From: Heterocephalus glaber
Taxonomy: Eukaryota > Chordata > Mammalia > Rodentia > Bathyergidae
Direction of reading: 5' to 3'
NCBI RefSeq assembly: GCF_000247695.1
Contig: NW_004624795.1
Span: forward strand, 4,761,546 to 4,825,545
DNA: 64,000 bases
Below, in pieces: positions 32,244 through 41,970 of this stretch. Below the pieces are notes generated by a model that ran no database searches, had not been told where the DNA came from, and worked only from the letters and a program-made list of their open reading frames with translations. Numbering within the stretch: position 1 is the first letter of the stretch; each line of letters begins with the position of its first letter. Both the position numbers and the translations under genes were made by a program.

Positions 32244-32405
32244 ATGTTGGCACTGGGGATTGAATGAGGGCTTTTGCCCTGAGGTACATCTCCAGACCTT
32301 TTTTGTTTTTTTATTTTGAGATCGGATCTCGCTAAAGTCACTGAATTACCCAGGCTGGCGTCCAACTTTCGATCCTACTGCCTTAGCCTCCCATAGTGCG
32401 GAGGG
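32244..32405 (-). repeat. Old fused ID+B1 SINE (B1-dID type)
   Basis: GGCACTGGGGATTGAATG, GAGGTACATCTCCAGACC, then T-rich linker and GAGATCGGATCTCGCTAAAG. Confidence 0.82.
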
Positions 32406-32421
32406 ATACATTGTGTCTAGA

Positions 32422-32457
32422 TGTGCCACTGTGTCCAGTTGTGCCACTGTGTCCAGT
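32422..32457. repeat. 18-base tandem duplication
   Basis: TGTGCCACTGTGTCCAGT occurs twice head to tail, with a related unit (GTGTCTAGATG) just before. Confidence 0.85.
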
Positions 32458-32617
32458 TCTTCAATTTGTTTCGTGAGTAAGCCTATAGGACCCGGTAAGA
32501 TCAAAAGCCTTTGCTGGACAAATATGTAAAAATGGACTAGAATAGAAGTGTAATAAAACATTAATGCAATGGGTCCTTGCATAAAAAGACACTGAATGGT
32601 CCTTCATGCTAATGCGG

Positions 32618-32735
32618 TGTCTGACACACATTATCTTACGTAGTTCTCATGGGGCAGGCGGTAAATGTGATGCAAAGAATGAGGAAAGAAGGCTCTGGGA
32701 ATTTAAGTAACTTGTGCAGATTAAGGGATAAATGT
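32618..32735 (+). repeat. MIR element, diverged
   Basis: ATTATCTTACGTAGTTCTCA and AATTTAAGTAACTTGTGCAG fit the MIR order with the core poorly kept. Confidence 0.6.
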
Positions 32736-32789
32736 AGGCAAGGAGTAGGTTTCTCCGTCCCAGCCTCTTCAAGTTGTGTTCACTTAATT

Positions 32790-32872
32790 TTATTTTTTGT
32801 GCCCGAGATCGAACTCGGAAACTTGCGCTTGCGAGGCAGGCAGCAGAACCACTGAGCTAAATCTCCGGCCCT
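32790..32872 (-). repeat. ID-like SINE
   Basis: GTGCCCGAGATCGAACTCGG to CTAAATCTCCGGCCC; an imperfect repeat of TTCACTTAATTTT flanks it. Confidence 0.93.
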
Positions 32873-32877
32873 TCATT

Positions 32878-33000
32878 TAATTTTTTGAGACAAAGTCTTG
32901 CTATGTAGCTCAGGCTGGCCTCGAACTCACTGTGTAGCCCAGGCTCGTGTCGAACTGGAGGCAATCCTCCTGCCTCAGCCTCCCAAGTGCTGGGATTCTT
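32878..33000 (-). repeat. B1-like SINE with second unit, 5'-truncated
   Basis: GTAGCTCAGGCTGGCCTCG then GTAGCCCAGGCTCGTGTCG; the copy stops at GCTGGGATTC. Confidence 0.92.
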
Positions 33001-33347
33001 TAAATTATTTACAGTGTTTCCAAGTCACTGTGCACAGGGCTTTCCAGATCAGCTGCATTTATATCACCCGAGCACCTTGAAGACACCTGTCCAGGTTCAT
33101 CCCTTCCATTGGCTCTCAGAATGAATTTCTGGTTGAAGTCATTGGAAATTTATATTTGTAACAAATCAATGACAGTTACAGGCATCTTCCTGTAACTATG
33201 TTGTTACATCACAAACCATCCCCAATGTAGTGGGATGCACTACAATAGCTGCTGCGTAAGCATACACTACAAAACGGCTACTACACAAGTCTTTGACACA
33301 GGTGAGAAGACTTCAGGAAATAAACTATCAAAGAGCAGCTAAGAGTC
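33001..33347. other. Unique intron with a perfect hairpin
   Basis: AGTTACAGG at 33174-33182 pairs with CCTGTAACT at 33189-33197 across a 6-base loop. Otherwise nothing recognised. Confidence 0.55.
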
Positions 33348-33525
33348 TGGGTCATGGTTGCACACACTGTATCCCCAGCACTCTGGGAGGCTGAGGCAGG
33401 AGGATCGCCAGTTCAAGGGGCAACTTAGTGACTTATTGAGATCCTGCCTTAAAATAAAAAGGGCTGGGGGTATACCTCCGTGTGGTGGCCTTGGGTTCAA
33501 TCCTCAGTACTGAGGAAAAAAGTTT
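33348..33525 (+). repeat. Old fused B1+ID SINE (B1-dID type)
   Basis: The clearest dimer in the window: CAACTTAGTGACTTATTGAG, TTAAAATAAAAAGGGCTGGG, then GGGTTCAATCCTCAGTAC. Confidence 0.87.
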
Positions 33526-33896
33526 AGATAGCAAGGAGTCTGGGCCTGAGATGTGACCGTTTCTAAACATCTGAAGGGTGGTCCATAGAAATGTGGAGTA
33601 GTAGGGGTACTGGGACCCCTGAGAGGAAGTAATGAAAAGGAGGGTTAAATTCAGCAGCAGACCCTGGAGGGCTCCCCCTCACCAGCCCCAGGGAGTAGGA
33701 AGTAGGAACCCGCCCCACTGTGGGGTTAAATGGGAGTACACAACCTAGAAAGCCAGCTTCATGTGGGTACCGCCCCAGAGGGACGGAGTCGACATTCTGC
33801 CACACTCTGCGGGGTGGGGACCCAGGAATTTGCTGTCACAGCCCGGATGGGACACACCTCTTCCACTGCTTTCCATCTGACCCAGGACAGGAAATC
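33526..33896. other. Unique intron, nothing recognised
   Basis: No repeat or supported frame. Confidence 0.5.
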
Positions 33897-33897
33897 T

Positions 33898-33968
33898 GTT
33901 TTTTTTTTTTCCTGGTACCAGGAATTGAACTCAGGACCTTGCACTTGCCTGGCAGGCTCGGCTAGCCT
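33898..33968 (-). repeat. ID-like SINE, 5'-truncated
   Basis: CTGGTACCAGGAATTGAACTC start; promoter end replaced after GGCAGGCTCGG. Confidence 0.9.
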
Positions 33969-34825
33969 GGGGAATCTGATCCTCTAGTGTTCTGTATGCC
34001 CTGCTGTATCCGCTGATTGCTTTTCTGTATCACCAGGTGGGCACCTTTTCAACATCCTTGCTTTACACTGATACAGATGCAAATATTTATGTAATGATCA
34101 AAAAGTTTTATATTTGCCCAATGGCAGATGGCTGCAGAAGTGTTATGAATGTGTCTGAGTCATCGCTAAGGGTTCCGTTGTGTATTTTAGGGGCCTGGGT
34201 AAATGGTAACCTCCACCCGAGGTGAAGCACAGGCCTACGGGAACAGTGCAGGGTTAGCAAAGTTTCCCCACCCTTCCCCGGGCTTGGAGTAAGCATCGCA
34301 TCCCATTAACTGGAGTCCGCTTGATTGCTACAGTTTCAATAGCTTGTTCAGGCATCGATCGCTGTCATGTCACCAGGAGAAAAGGATTAATAATGGGGTG
34401 CTCAGGTTGGCTCAATACCGCTGATAGCGTCTGACAAAGGGCCGTCAGGAGGGCTCCCACGGGACAGGACGCTGCCTGCGTGGTAGGAAAGCCACCGGCA
34501 GCATCATTCAGGGGCCACAGAATAATGATTATCCGAGCACCGCCGACAGAGCCCAGCACGAGGTCTATTGTTTCTGAACCCACCCGGCCCCATCCTCCTC
34601 TCCCTAAGGTCACAGCTGATCCGGAGTCCGAATTCCCAGCGGATGCCCCCAGGCGCCACCCTGTCCCTGCATGCTCGCTTGCTGCACCTGTACGGTTTCC
34701 GGGAGATGCATTTTTGCCATTTCTGATCATGGGGAACAGGAGGAGACCAGAAAAGCTTGGTTTTGCTGGATGCTGTCTCCCTTGTGTGGCCAAGGCTTGG
34801 AGACAGGGAGTAGAAAGAAGACTGG
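33969..34825. other. Repeat-free block, candidate conserved non-coding element
   Basis: 34290-34720 keeps many CpG in mixed-composition DNA and has homeodomain-like AATAATGATTAT at 34522. Long frames on both strands (142 and 138 codons) overlap and look like by-products of that composition. Confidence 0.45.
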
Positions 34826-34983
34826 TGGCTGGGTGTGGTGGGGCGTACAGCTGTCATCGCAGCACTGGGGAGGCTGAGGCAGGAGGATCGCTGTGAGGTT
34901 GAGGCCAGCCTGGGCTACACAGTGAGTCCAAGGCCAGACTGGACTACAGAGTGAGACCCTGTCTCAAAAAAAAAAAAAAAAAG
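34826..34983 (+). repeat. B1-like SINE with extra internal duplication
   Basis: GGGCTACACAGTGAGTCCAAG then GGCCAGACTGGACTACAG; tail A18. AAGACTG flanks both ends. Confidence 0.94.
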
Positions 34984-35827
34984 ACTGATCATTTAAGCAG
35001 ATCAAATTTAAGACTTCAAAATCCTATTGTACTAATTGTATAAAACACGGACAGAATAATGGGAAGAGATGGAAGCCCAACGGCCGGTCACTGTGGTCCA
35101 TCTGCCCACACCGGCTGGGTTGATTTCGGGCATTTATCTCCATAGCTAGCCATTTAATAACGATGGGGCTTCCTATTCAAGTGCGTTTAGACAATTTTCT
35201 AAATTTTCACAAAAGCTTTGTTTATTATGCTTTCAGGCCTTTCCTCATAAGAGCTCTAGATACCGCTTACTTAACAATCTGCATCCAGATCCGGGGTCTA
35301 AAAAGGCATCCGGTGCCATGCTGCCACCAATGACAGCACCACGAAGAGCAGCACAATTAACTCCCTGTCAGCACTCAGCTTGTTCTTATATATAGGTTTC
35401 TGTACAATAGCCAGCGACCTTAATTAGAGGAGCAGACTATTCCAATTATTCCTAAAAGGCTGAGCGTTTCCCACTGATTGGAATAAATACACAAGCAAGA
35501 AGCTGGCTTTCTGGGGACCTCCTCACACCAAGGACGATGTCACAGTCAGGGGAAGGCAGGCGTCACTGAGGGTGGGGTTGGTACAGAGCTGGACATGGAC
35601 AGTGTCGAGGATAACTAAGGCCACAGGTTGCCTGCCTGAGGGGGTGGCAGCTACCGACCAACGCCCATCACCAGTGGGAAATTCCAGGATTTATGAAATA
35701 GAATATAGTTCAGTTCAACTTGCCTTTAATCTGGCCCAACCCCAATCCTGGACACCCTTATTCAGCATCTGTTACAGGTTGTGTAGTATTCTGAGTGCCC
35801 TGGAGTTATCAAGGTAAGTGAGAAATA
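34984..35827. other. Repeat-free block, candidate conserved non-coding element
   Basis: 35090-35510 is even in composition and rich in homeodomain-type TTAATTAG / CCAATTATTCC sequence (35419-35453). Confidence 0.45.
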
Positions 35828-35975
35828 GCCATGTGTTTTGGTGCGCAATTGTAATCCCAGCACTCAGGAGGCTGAGGCAGGAGGATCGCCAGGAGTTTGA
35901 GGCCAGGCTGGACTACACAGTGAGACACTGTCTCAAAACAAAACAGAAAAAAGCAAAAAACAAGACAAGAAAGAA
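35828..35975 (+). repeat. B1-like SINE
   Basis: AGCCATGTGTTTTGGTGCG start (diverged), clean body, long AAAACAAAACAG tail. Confidence 0.93.
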
Positions 35976-36009
35976 ATAAATTCTATTCTCAAGGTGCTGT
36001 ATTTTCTTT

Positions 36010-36096
36010 TCTTTCTTTTGGTACTGGGGATTGAATTCAGGACCTTGCACTTGCAAGGCAGGCGGTGGAACCACTGAGCTAAATCCCCGGCCCTAG
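36010..36096 (-). repeat. ID-like SINE
   Basis: GGTACTGGGGATTGAATTC to CTAAATCCCCGGCCC; GCTRTATTTTCT flanks both sides with one change. Confidence 0.94.
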
Positions 36097-36249
36097 GAGC
36101 TATATTTTCTAGTAAGAAAAAGTCAAATGAATAATACAATAGAATTTGGTGAGTGAAAAGCAAAATTATAGAGTGCGTATTGATACAAAACAGATAAGAG
36201 TGGATGGGTGGAGATATGAGATAACACACGAAGTATCAACTTTCTAATC

Positions 36250-36430
36250 ATGTGGCCCTGGTTTAAATCCTGGATATTTCAATTTCTTGTCATAAAGCTT
36301 TGGGAAAAATATTTGAACTGTTTTTAGCTTTGGTTTTATGTTTGGAGGATAAGAATAACACCTACTTTGAATGCTTTATGAGGATTTAGCAAGGGAAGAT
36401 TTGTAAAAGTATCCAACGGCTTCTAGCATG
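36250..36430 (-). repeat. MIR element, diverged
   Basis: ATGTGGCCCTGGTTTAAATC is the reversed 3' part of MIR; AGAATAACACCTACTTTG is its middle. Confidence 0.65.
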
Positions 36431-36607
36431 AGTTTCCCAGCAGCACCTCAGGAAGTACTGGGTTTTCCCGCGTGTGCAGGTGTGAAGGCTTTGAAGGAAG
36501 CGGAGGTGAAGCTGGGTGCTGGCGGATGAACAGAAGTTCTCTAAGAATAAAGGAACGATACATGGAAAAAGAGAATACCTGGTATCACCGCTATATGGCA
36601 GGGAATG

Positions 36608-36762
36608 AAGCTGGCCATGGTGGCGCACGCCTATAATCCAGCACTCTGGAGGGCTGAGACAGGAGGATCAAAAGGAGGAGGCCAGCCTGGGCAACTTGGT
36701 GACTTAGACCTTGACTCAAAACAAAAACATAAGAAAAGGGCTGCAGATATAGCTCAGGGAAC
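36608..36762 (+). repeat. Old fused B1+ID SINE, 3'-truncated
   Basis: GGGCAACTTGGTGACTTAGAC, then GAAAAGGGCTGCAGATATAG: dimer junction present, ID half cut short. Confidence 0.8.
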
Positions 36763-36796
36763 AGAATCTTTGGGAGAAGAGAGGAACTGCTCCCAA

Positions 36797-36918
36797 TTCT
36801 TTTTTTTTTTGAGACAGGCTCTCGCTCTGTAGCCCAGGGTGGCCTCGAACTGGGGACGAGCCGCCTGACTCAGCCTCCCGAGGGCTGGGATGACAGGCGG
36901 GCGCCACCATGCCCGGCT
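36797..36918 (-). repeat. B1-like SINE
   Basis: T11, GAGACAGGCTCTCGCTCTG, several CpG kept, ends CATGCCCGGCT. Confidence 0.94.
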
Positions 36919-37184
36919 CTGTTCCCAAGTCTTGAATATGGTATTGTTCTTATTGGAACACACACTAGGCAGAGGCTTTTTGGCACGTGAGTTCTCAGCG
37001 AGTGCTCCTGCAGTAATGAACAAAAGGAGCTCGACCTCGCAATGCACACTTCTCCAGAATGTTAGGTTATTTAATCACCTAATAAAATTAAATGCAGAAA
37101 TGTAAAGTACCTGGTGTGAGTTTGGGAATCTACAAAATGCTATGAGAACATGGGAGATGATTTTTATTGGTGAAAGACCTTGAA

Positions 37185-37260
37185 TTCAGGGAAGATAAGC
37201 AATTCACCACGATTATACAGCTATTTAGTCATGAGGATGGATTTGAAATCCAGTTGTTTC
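37185..37260 (+). repeat. MIR element, 3' part
   Basis: TTATACAGCTATTTAGTCATG then GGATTTGAAATCCAG match the distal MIR sequence. Confidence 0.65.
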
Positions 37261-37261
37261 T

Positions 37262-37310
37262 GACACCAGCCTCCTGAGTGTTGGATGACAGGAGGGCGCC
37301 ACCGCACTCG
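37262..37310 (-). repeat. B1-like SINE fragment
   Basis: CAGCCTCCTGAGTGTTGGATG then GCGCCACCGCAC only. Confidence 0.75.
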
Positions 37311-37838
37311 GAAAAATCCAGTTCTTTTTGCACTCTAATAGCTCCAGGTTCCCAAACGCAATACGAGAAGACGGTAAAGCTTTTCAGGTCTGCAGTAAAA
37401 TGAGAAAAAATAAGAACTGCATAGTGATTCTCTTCCATAAAACTATATGTATATACACTTCCGCAATATAAAGTCTTTGTTCTGAACTTATGTTTTTCCT
37501 TTTTCTGACATCAAAATAATCTTGTCTGTGAAACTATTGTTAGAAGGTCATAGTGATTTAAAACATTTTCTGGTCAAAATTGAAAACTGACAATTCCATT
37601 GTTCAAACCCAGGAAACAGCTCCGGGCTGGGAAGATGCGGTGCTGTACCAAGGGCTGTAGGAGCTGCATTACACTGCAGTTTATGTCCTAAGCAGCGGGA
37701 GATCACTTGAGTATTTTTAGCAGCAAAATTACAAAATTTCCATTTTAGAGCCATTACTCTTACTAGCATTGAGGGTGGCCTGGAGGGGTTGAAAGTGAAG
37801 GCAGGAAGATCAGCTGCAAGACTTCTAAGAGTCCAGCT

Positions 37839-37992
37839 AGCTGGGCACGGTGGTGCACGCCTGTAATCCCAGCACTCGGGAGGCTGAGGCAGGAGCATCT
37901 CCACAATTTCGAGGCCAGTCTGGGCTACACAGTGAGTTCAAGGCCAGCCTGAACTACATGGGGAGACCCGGTCTCAAAAACAAACATAGAAA
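37839..37992 (+). repeat. B1-like SINE with extra internal duplication
   Basis: GCTGGGCACGGTGGTGCACG start; TGGGCTACACAGTGAGTTC then GGCCAGCCTGAACTACATGG. Confidence 0.95.
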
Positions 37993-38269
37993 CAAACAAA
38001 ACCACTCTAAAAGTCCAACAAAGACTGGATGAGAACCTTGCACAAAGACAAGAGACACAGAAATGGTGGATTCAGTGGGTTTGGTGGCCAAGATGTTGGG
38101 TGTGCAGGAGAGAGGCAGTCCAGGACCTTTCCCAAATTTTTAACTCCCAATCCTGAGGGGTAGGCCCAGTCCTGAGACTGTAAACTAGACCAGTGGGTGG
38201 GGTGGTACTGCCAGAGGCTGATCATGAGTTTGGTTTCGAGGACAATTGATGACCAAGATCCTTTCTTTT

Positions 38270-38447
38270 CCTGCACTGGGGAATGAACCAGGGCCTTTGC
38301 ACTGAGCTATATCCTCAGCCCTTTCTAAACTTCTTATTTATTTTGAGACAGGGTCTTGCTAAGTTATCCAAGCTGGGCTTGAACTTGTGGTCTTCCTCAG
38401 CCTTCCAGAGTGCTGGGATTCCAGGCCTGCATTATAATGCCCGGTGT
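38270..38447 (-). repeat. Old fused ID+B1 SINE (B1-dID type)
   Basis: GCACTGGGGAATGAACCAGG, CTGAGCTATATCCTCAGCCC, then TATTTATTTTGAGACAGGG and CTAAGTTATCCAAGCTGGG. Confidence 0.84.
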
Positions 38448-38679
38448 CAGACGAAATCGATTTTAAAATACTGATTATACCTCACTAAGCTTCTAAAAAA
38501 AGATTACACAATGTAGTCATGAGATTTGACATAAGTTTAAATATTCAAGCCACCCAAAATAAGTTGAGCTACATGAAATAATGAAATACTTATTTTAATA
38601 AGTACTTAAGATTAATCCGAGGCCTGGGTATGGTACTTTATTCGGTGACTACTACTAAATTGTGACGCTGGCAATCTTT

Positions 38680-38804
38680 TGTTTTTTTTTTTTTTTTGAG
38701 GCAGGGTCTCACTGTGTAGCCCAGGCTGGCCTTGAACTCTCAGAGATCCTCCTGCCTCAACCTCCCGAGTGCTGGGCTGACAGGCATGTGCCACCATGCC
38801 CAGC
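38680..38804 (-). repeat. B1-like SINE with 16-base target duplication
   Basis: GACGCTGGCAATCTTT (38664-38679) and GACACTGGCAGTCTTT (38805-38820) flank it with two differences. Confidence 0.95.
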
Positions 38805-39460
38805 GACACTGGCAGTCTTTATTGTTAAGATGAATCAGAGAAACAGTGAACTCACTAATGCCTGGGGGGCTACGAGGTTACTCTGGACCTATCAGAAAGA
38901 CTAAAATAATGGTTATAAAGCGCTTTGAGATCCTCACAGGAAAGATGCCCAGGAGATATGATTATTGTTGACTCTGAAGACACACAGAGAGATATCTGCA
39001 GTTATCCAGAAAAGCTTGTAGATAAAAGAGATGGCTTAATGGCCTAGAGCTGGACACATCTGGCCCTTTCTTCTGAATTTCTATGCTGACGAACAGTAGG
39101 TAACAAATCAAATGTACCTTGAAAAATATGAGCACTTGGGGTGACAGCAGCTACCTGAAGACAGAAATGAACTGAACACATCCCTGTCCCTGGACAATGG
39201 GAATCACCCTCCCTCCCCCCGGAACCCCAATTAGAGGGAAAGAGTCTCCACCTGACAATCTGCCCTTCAGTGTCTCAGGCCCAGGTGGAGGGCAGCATGG
39301 TGACCCCGTCCTGCATAAATAGGGGATGGGGATTGGGCAGTAAATTCTGTCCTGGCGAACATGGGCCCGGCTGTAAATCGGAACCTTCCCCGTGCCCTCT
39401 TTATGATCACATTCACAGCGTGAAGTTATGAGCTTCCTCACAGCTCCTGCTATAAAACCG

Positions 39461-39470
39461 TGATGGATGG
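39461..39470 (+). promoter_or_regulatory. PBX-HOX (labial-group) composite motif
   Basis: Exact TGATGGATGG, the form known from Hoxb1 autoregulatory sites. A TGACAG (MEIS/PREP-type) motif occurs at 39142 in the same block. Confidence 0.35.
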
Positions 39471-40984
39471 GAGGGAAACCTCAGGGAGTTAATCTATTCT
39501 TCCATTAAATTTTACTTTAATTGGTTTGTGAGTCAATCAGAAACTCACTAGACAGTGAATTAAGAAAGAAAAGAATGAAATGGAAAAAGGGCTTTCTTTT
39601 GCAGTTACTATATTATAATGCAGGATTATTCTTCCATTGAAAGCAAAGGGAGACCATTGGTCCATACAAAGAATCCCCAGCCCTGTCAAGAAAACGAGAG
39701 AAAAACAGGCGACCATGAATCCTCCTCCCGGGTGACATTAATACATGTGACATTTACACACATGCAGGAGGCCCCATGAGGAGGATGGGCCTCTCCACCC
39801 CCACCAGCAGCAATTAGGACCAGGGTGGGGACAGAGAAAGAGAGAAGGAGCTAGAGTCACCGCCTCCAGGAGAATTAATACAAAGGAAAATCGGCCACTG
39901 AGAACCTCTATGTGCAGCCTCGACTCTGCAGGTTGGAAAGAAGGTGGCCGCTAACGACCAAGGATGGATTGACTGAAATGTGCCGGGTTCAGTAAAATGT
40001 TTGTGGTCTTTAAGGCCATAATGGGCTCTGATGAAGATGCTCAGGATCTAATAACGGCCTCTCTGGACTTCTTGTCTAATTAGTGGAATAAGAAGGGAGC
40101 CAGTTGCTTGAGATGAGGGAGAGGGAAAAAAAAAACAAAACCCAAAGTGGGAAGAAAAAGAAACCAGAGTGAAGCAGAAGAGAAACAAGAGCAGCCAGGG
40201 CCTTGGAAACTGCCCGGTGCTGACAAAAGATGTTACCGTCTTGAAATATATGATAATCAGGTTTTATGGGACCGAGCCCTGGGGACCTGAATGTCCCCTC
40301 TGTAAACAACGGATTTCAGGGAAAAGCCAACATTTGAGTAATGTACACGGGGGCCACTCATGGTCAAAAAGAAAAGGCATAAAGCACCGAAGACAGGAAA
40401 TAACTTCCTTTCTTCTGACTGGAGTGCCCAGACTTGTAGGAAATTCCCTTTCAGTGGCAGCCAGTGAGGAAATACAGTGGTCTTGCGTTAGGAGGAGGAG
40501 CTGAGCCTCAAAATCCCAGTTGTAGAACAACCCAGTCAAGTGCTGCCTGCCTGCCCCTCCCACATGAGCCCTGTGTGTGCAGAAAGCAAATGGAGCCCTG
40601 CGCAGTGTGGCTTGGTGGAACTAGGGGGACAACAGAATGCCCTCATCCTCTACGGGGCACCGTTTATCCCCAGTGTTGCCAGGTTCAAACCTGAGCGTGG
40701 TACCCAGCTGAACGCCGCGCCCAGGGCGATGACTTCCTTTGCATCTCAGGGTCAGGTGGCGCACAAAGGTGGCCTGAAGCAACCACGGAATGACCCAAGT
40801 CCCCAGTGTCCCTGGAGACTAAATCAGGTGACCTTGCAAATTCTTCATCCCCTAAGACAACAGCCCCATCCTCTTTCTTTCTATAAATGTGAGGCCAGTA
40901 CGAGACAGTAGAATGCCATTTCCATCAGCATTAGTTCCACCTTATATGTCAGAGGTATTAGCTGTGCCCCCATCACTCCAGGTC

Positions 40985-41240
40985 GGGGACCATGGGGACC
41001 CAGAGGCGGGAAGCTGGAGTGTGGGAAGGTCACTTAGGCACCGCTCGCCTCCGGCCACGGCCAACGCCACACGAGGGGCTCCTTAAACAGGAAGTCAGCG
41101 CCAGGCCTGACCCCTGGATGAACTCGGTGCATTTTCGGGCAAGGGGCCTGGGGAGCCTCTGGGGACCGCGCTCCCCCGCCTGTGTCCCCCGCCTGTGTCC
41201 TGCTCTGCGCGGAGGTGGGCGGTGGCGCGGGGAGGAGGGT
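40985..41240. promoter_or_regulatory. CpG-rich segment, small island candidate
   Basis: About 18 CpG in 255 bases (hand count). Includes a tandem of CCCCCGCCTGTGTC at 41172-41199. Confidence 0.4.
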
Positions 41241-41685
41241 GCAGGTTCTGGATAATTATGAAAATTAGATCTTTTACGGCAGCCTTCAAGCTCAATTTGG
41301 GCTGACAGCTCATGAACAGATCGGCTGACGTCTTAATAGGCCCACGCTGGTTCCAGAGTCGCGTGGTTAAATCGTGCACATTCGGCCCACAGCTGATACC
41401 GAAAGCTACCCAGATGCCCCCGCAGCTGAGTCTGTATCTAACCATCCTCCCTCTCCCGGGAGGGCCCCCGCCAACAGCAAAACTAACCTAAAACCACGCC
41501 TCCGAAGTCAGCCAGCCCCAGCAACAACCCACAGCAGTGACGACCCATGATTCTTAAGGCAGTTTTCAATCTATTTCCTACTGATGTATTTTCCAAGTAT
41601 TCCTGAATCCAGCGGTACATGAGTTCATCTTTCAAATCGTTTCCATTCAAAACCAACTGGCTGAGGGAAAAAAAAAAAAATACTT

Positions 41686-41850
41686 GTTGTTGTTTTGTTT
41701 TTTTGTTTTTTTGAGACAGGATCTCGCTAAGTAGTTTAGGCTGGCCTTGAACTCACTATGTCGCTCAGGTTGGCCTGGAACTCCTAGCAATCCTCCTGCC
41801 TCAGCCTCCAGAGTGCTGGGATTACAGGCATCTGCCACCATGCCTGGCCT
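41686..41850 (-). repeat. B1-like SINE with extra internal duplication
   Basis: Long (T6G) tail; GTAGTTTAGGCTGGCCTTG then GTCGCTCAGGTTGGCCTGG; ends CATGCCTGGCC. Confidence 0.95.
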
Positions 41851-41878
41851 ACTTGGGAATTTTTAAAAAATGTTTCTT

Positions 41879-41970
41879 GGGCTGGGGATTTAGCTCAGTG
41901 GTTCCGCTGCCTGCCTTGCAAGTGCAAGGTCCCGAGTTCCATCCCCAGTACCAAAAAACAACAAACAAAA
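41879..41970 (+). repeat. ID-like SINE, close to consensus
   Basis: GGGCTGGGGATTTAGCTCAG with complete A and B boxes, CCTTGCAAGTGCAAGGTCCC, end CCCAGTACC. A good reference copy for the family. Confidence 0.97.

Larger units (their letters stand above)
36919..37837. other. Mostly unique intron with old repeat remnants
   Basis: Holds the MIR and B1 remnants listed separately; the rest (37310-37837) shows nothing recognised. Confidence 0.5.
38821..41685. other. Longest repeat-free block in the left 50 kb (2.9 kb)
   Basis: No SINE or LINE recognised between the B1 copies at 38804 and 41686. Contains the TGATGGATGG motif (39461), CTAATTAG (40076) and a CpG-rich stretch at 40985-41240, followed by a CpG-containing AT-rich part to 41440. 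Typical of developmental regulatory DNA, but conservation is not tested. Confidence 0.55.

Noticed and set aside
31753..32319. 188-codon plus-strand frame
   Set aside because: Ends inside an old SINE dimer and contains no recognisable domain.
41879..41970. ID copies as tRNA genes
   Set aside because: They keep Pol III boxes but no full cloverleaf, and end in A-rich tails with target duplications, so they are SINEs.
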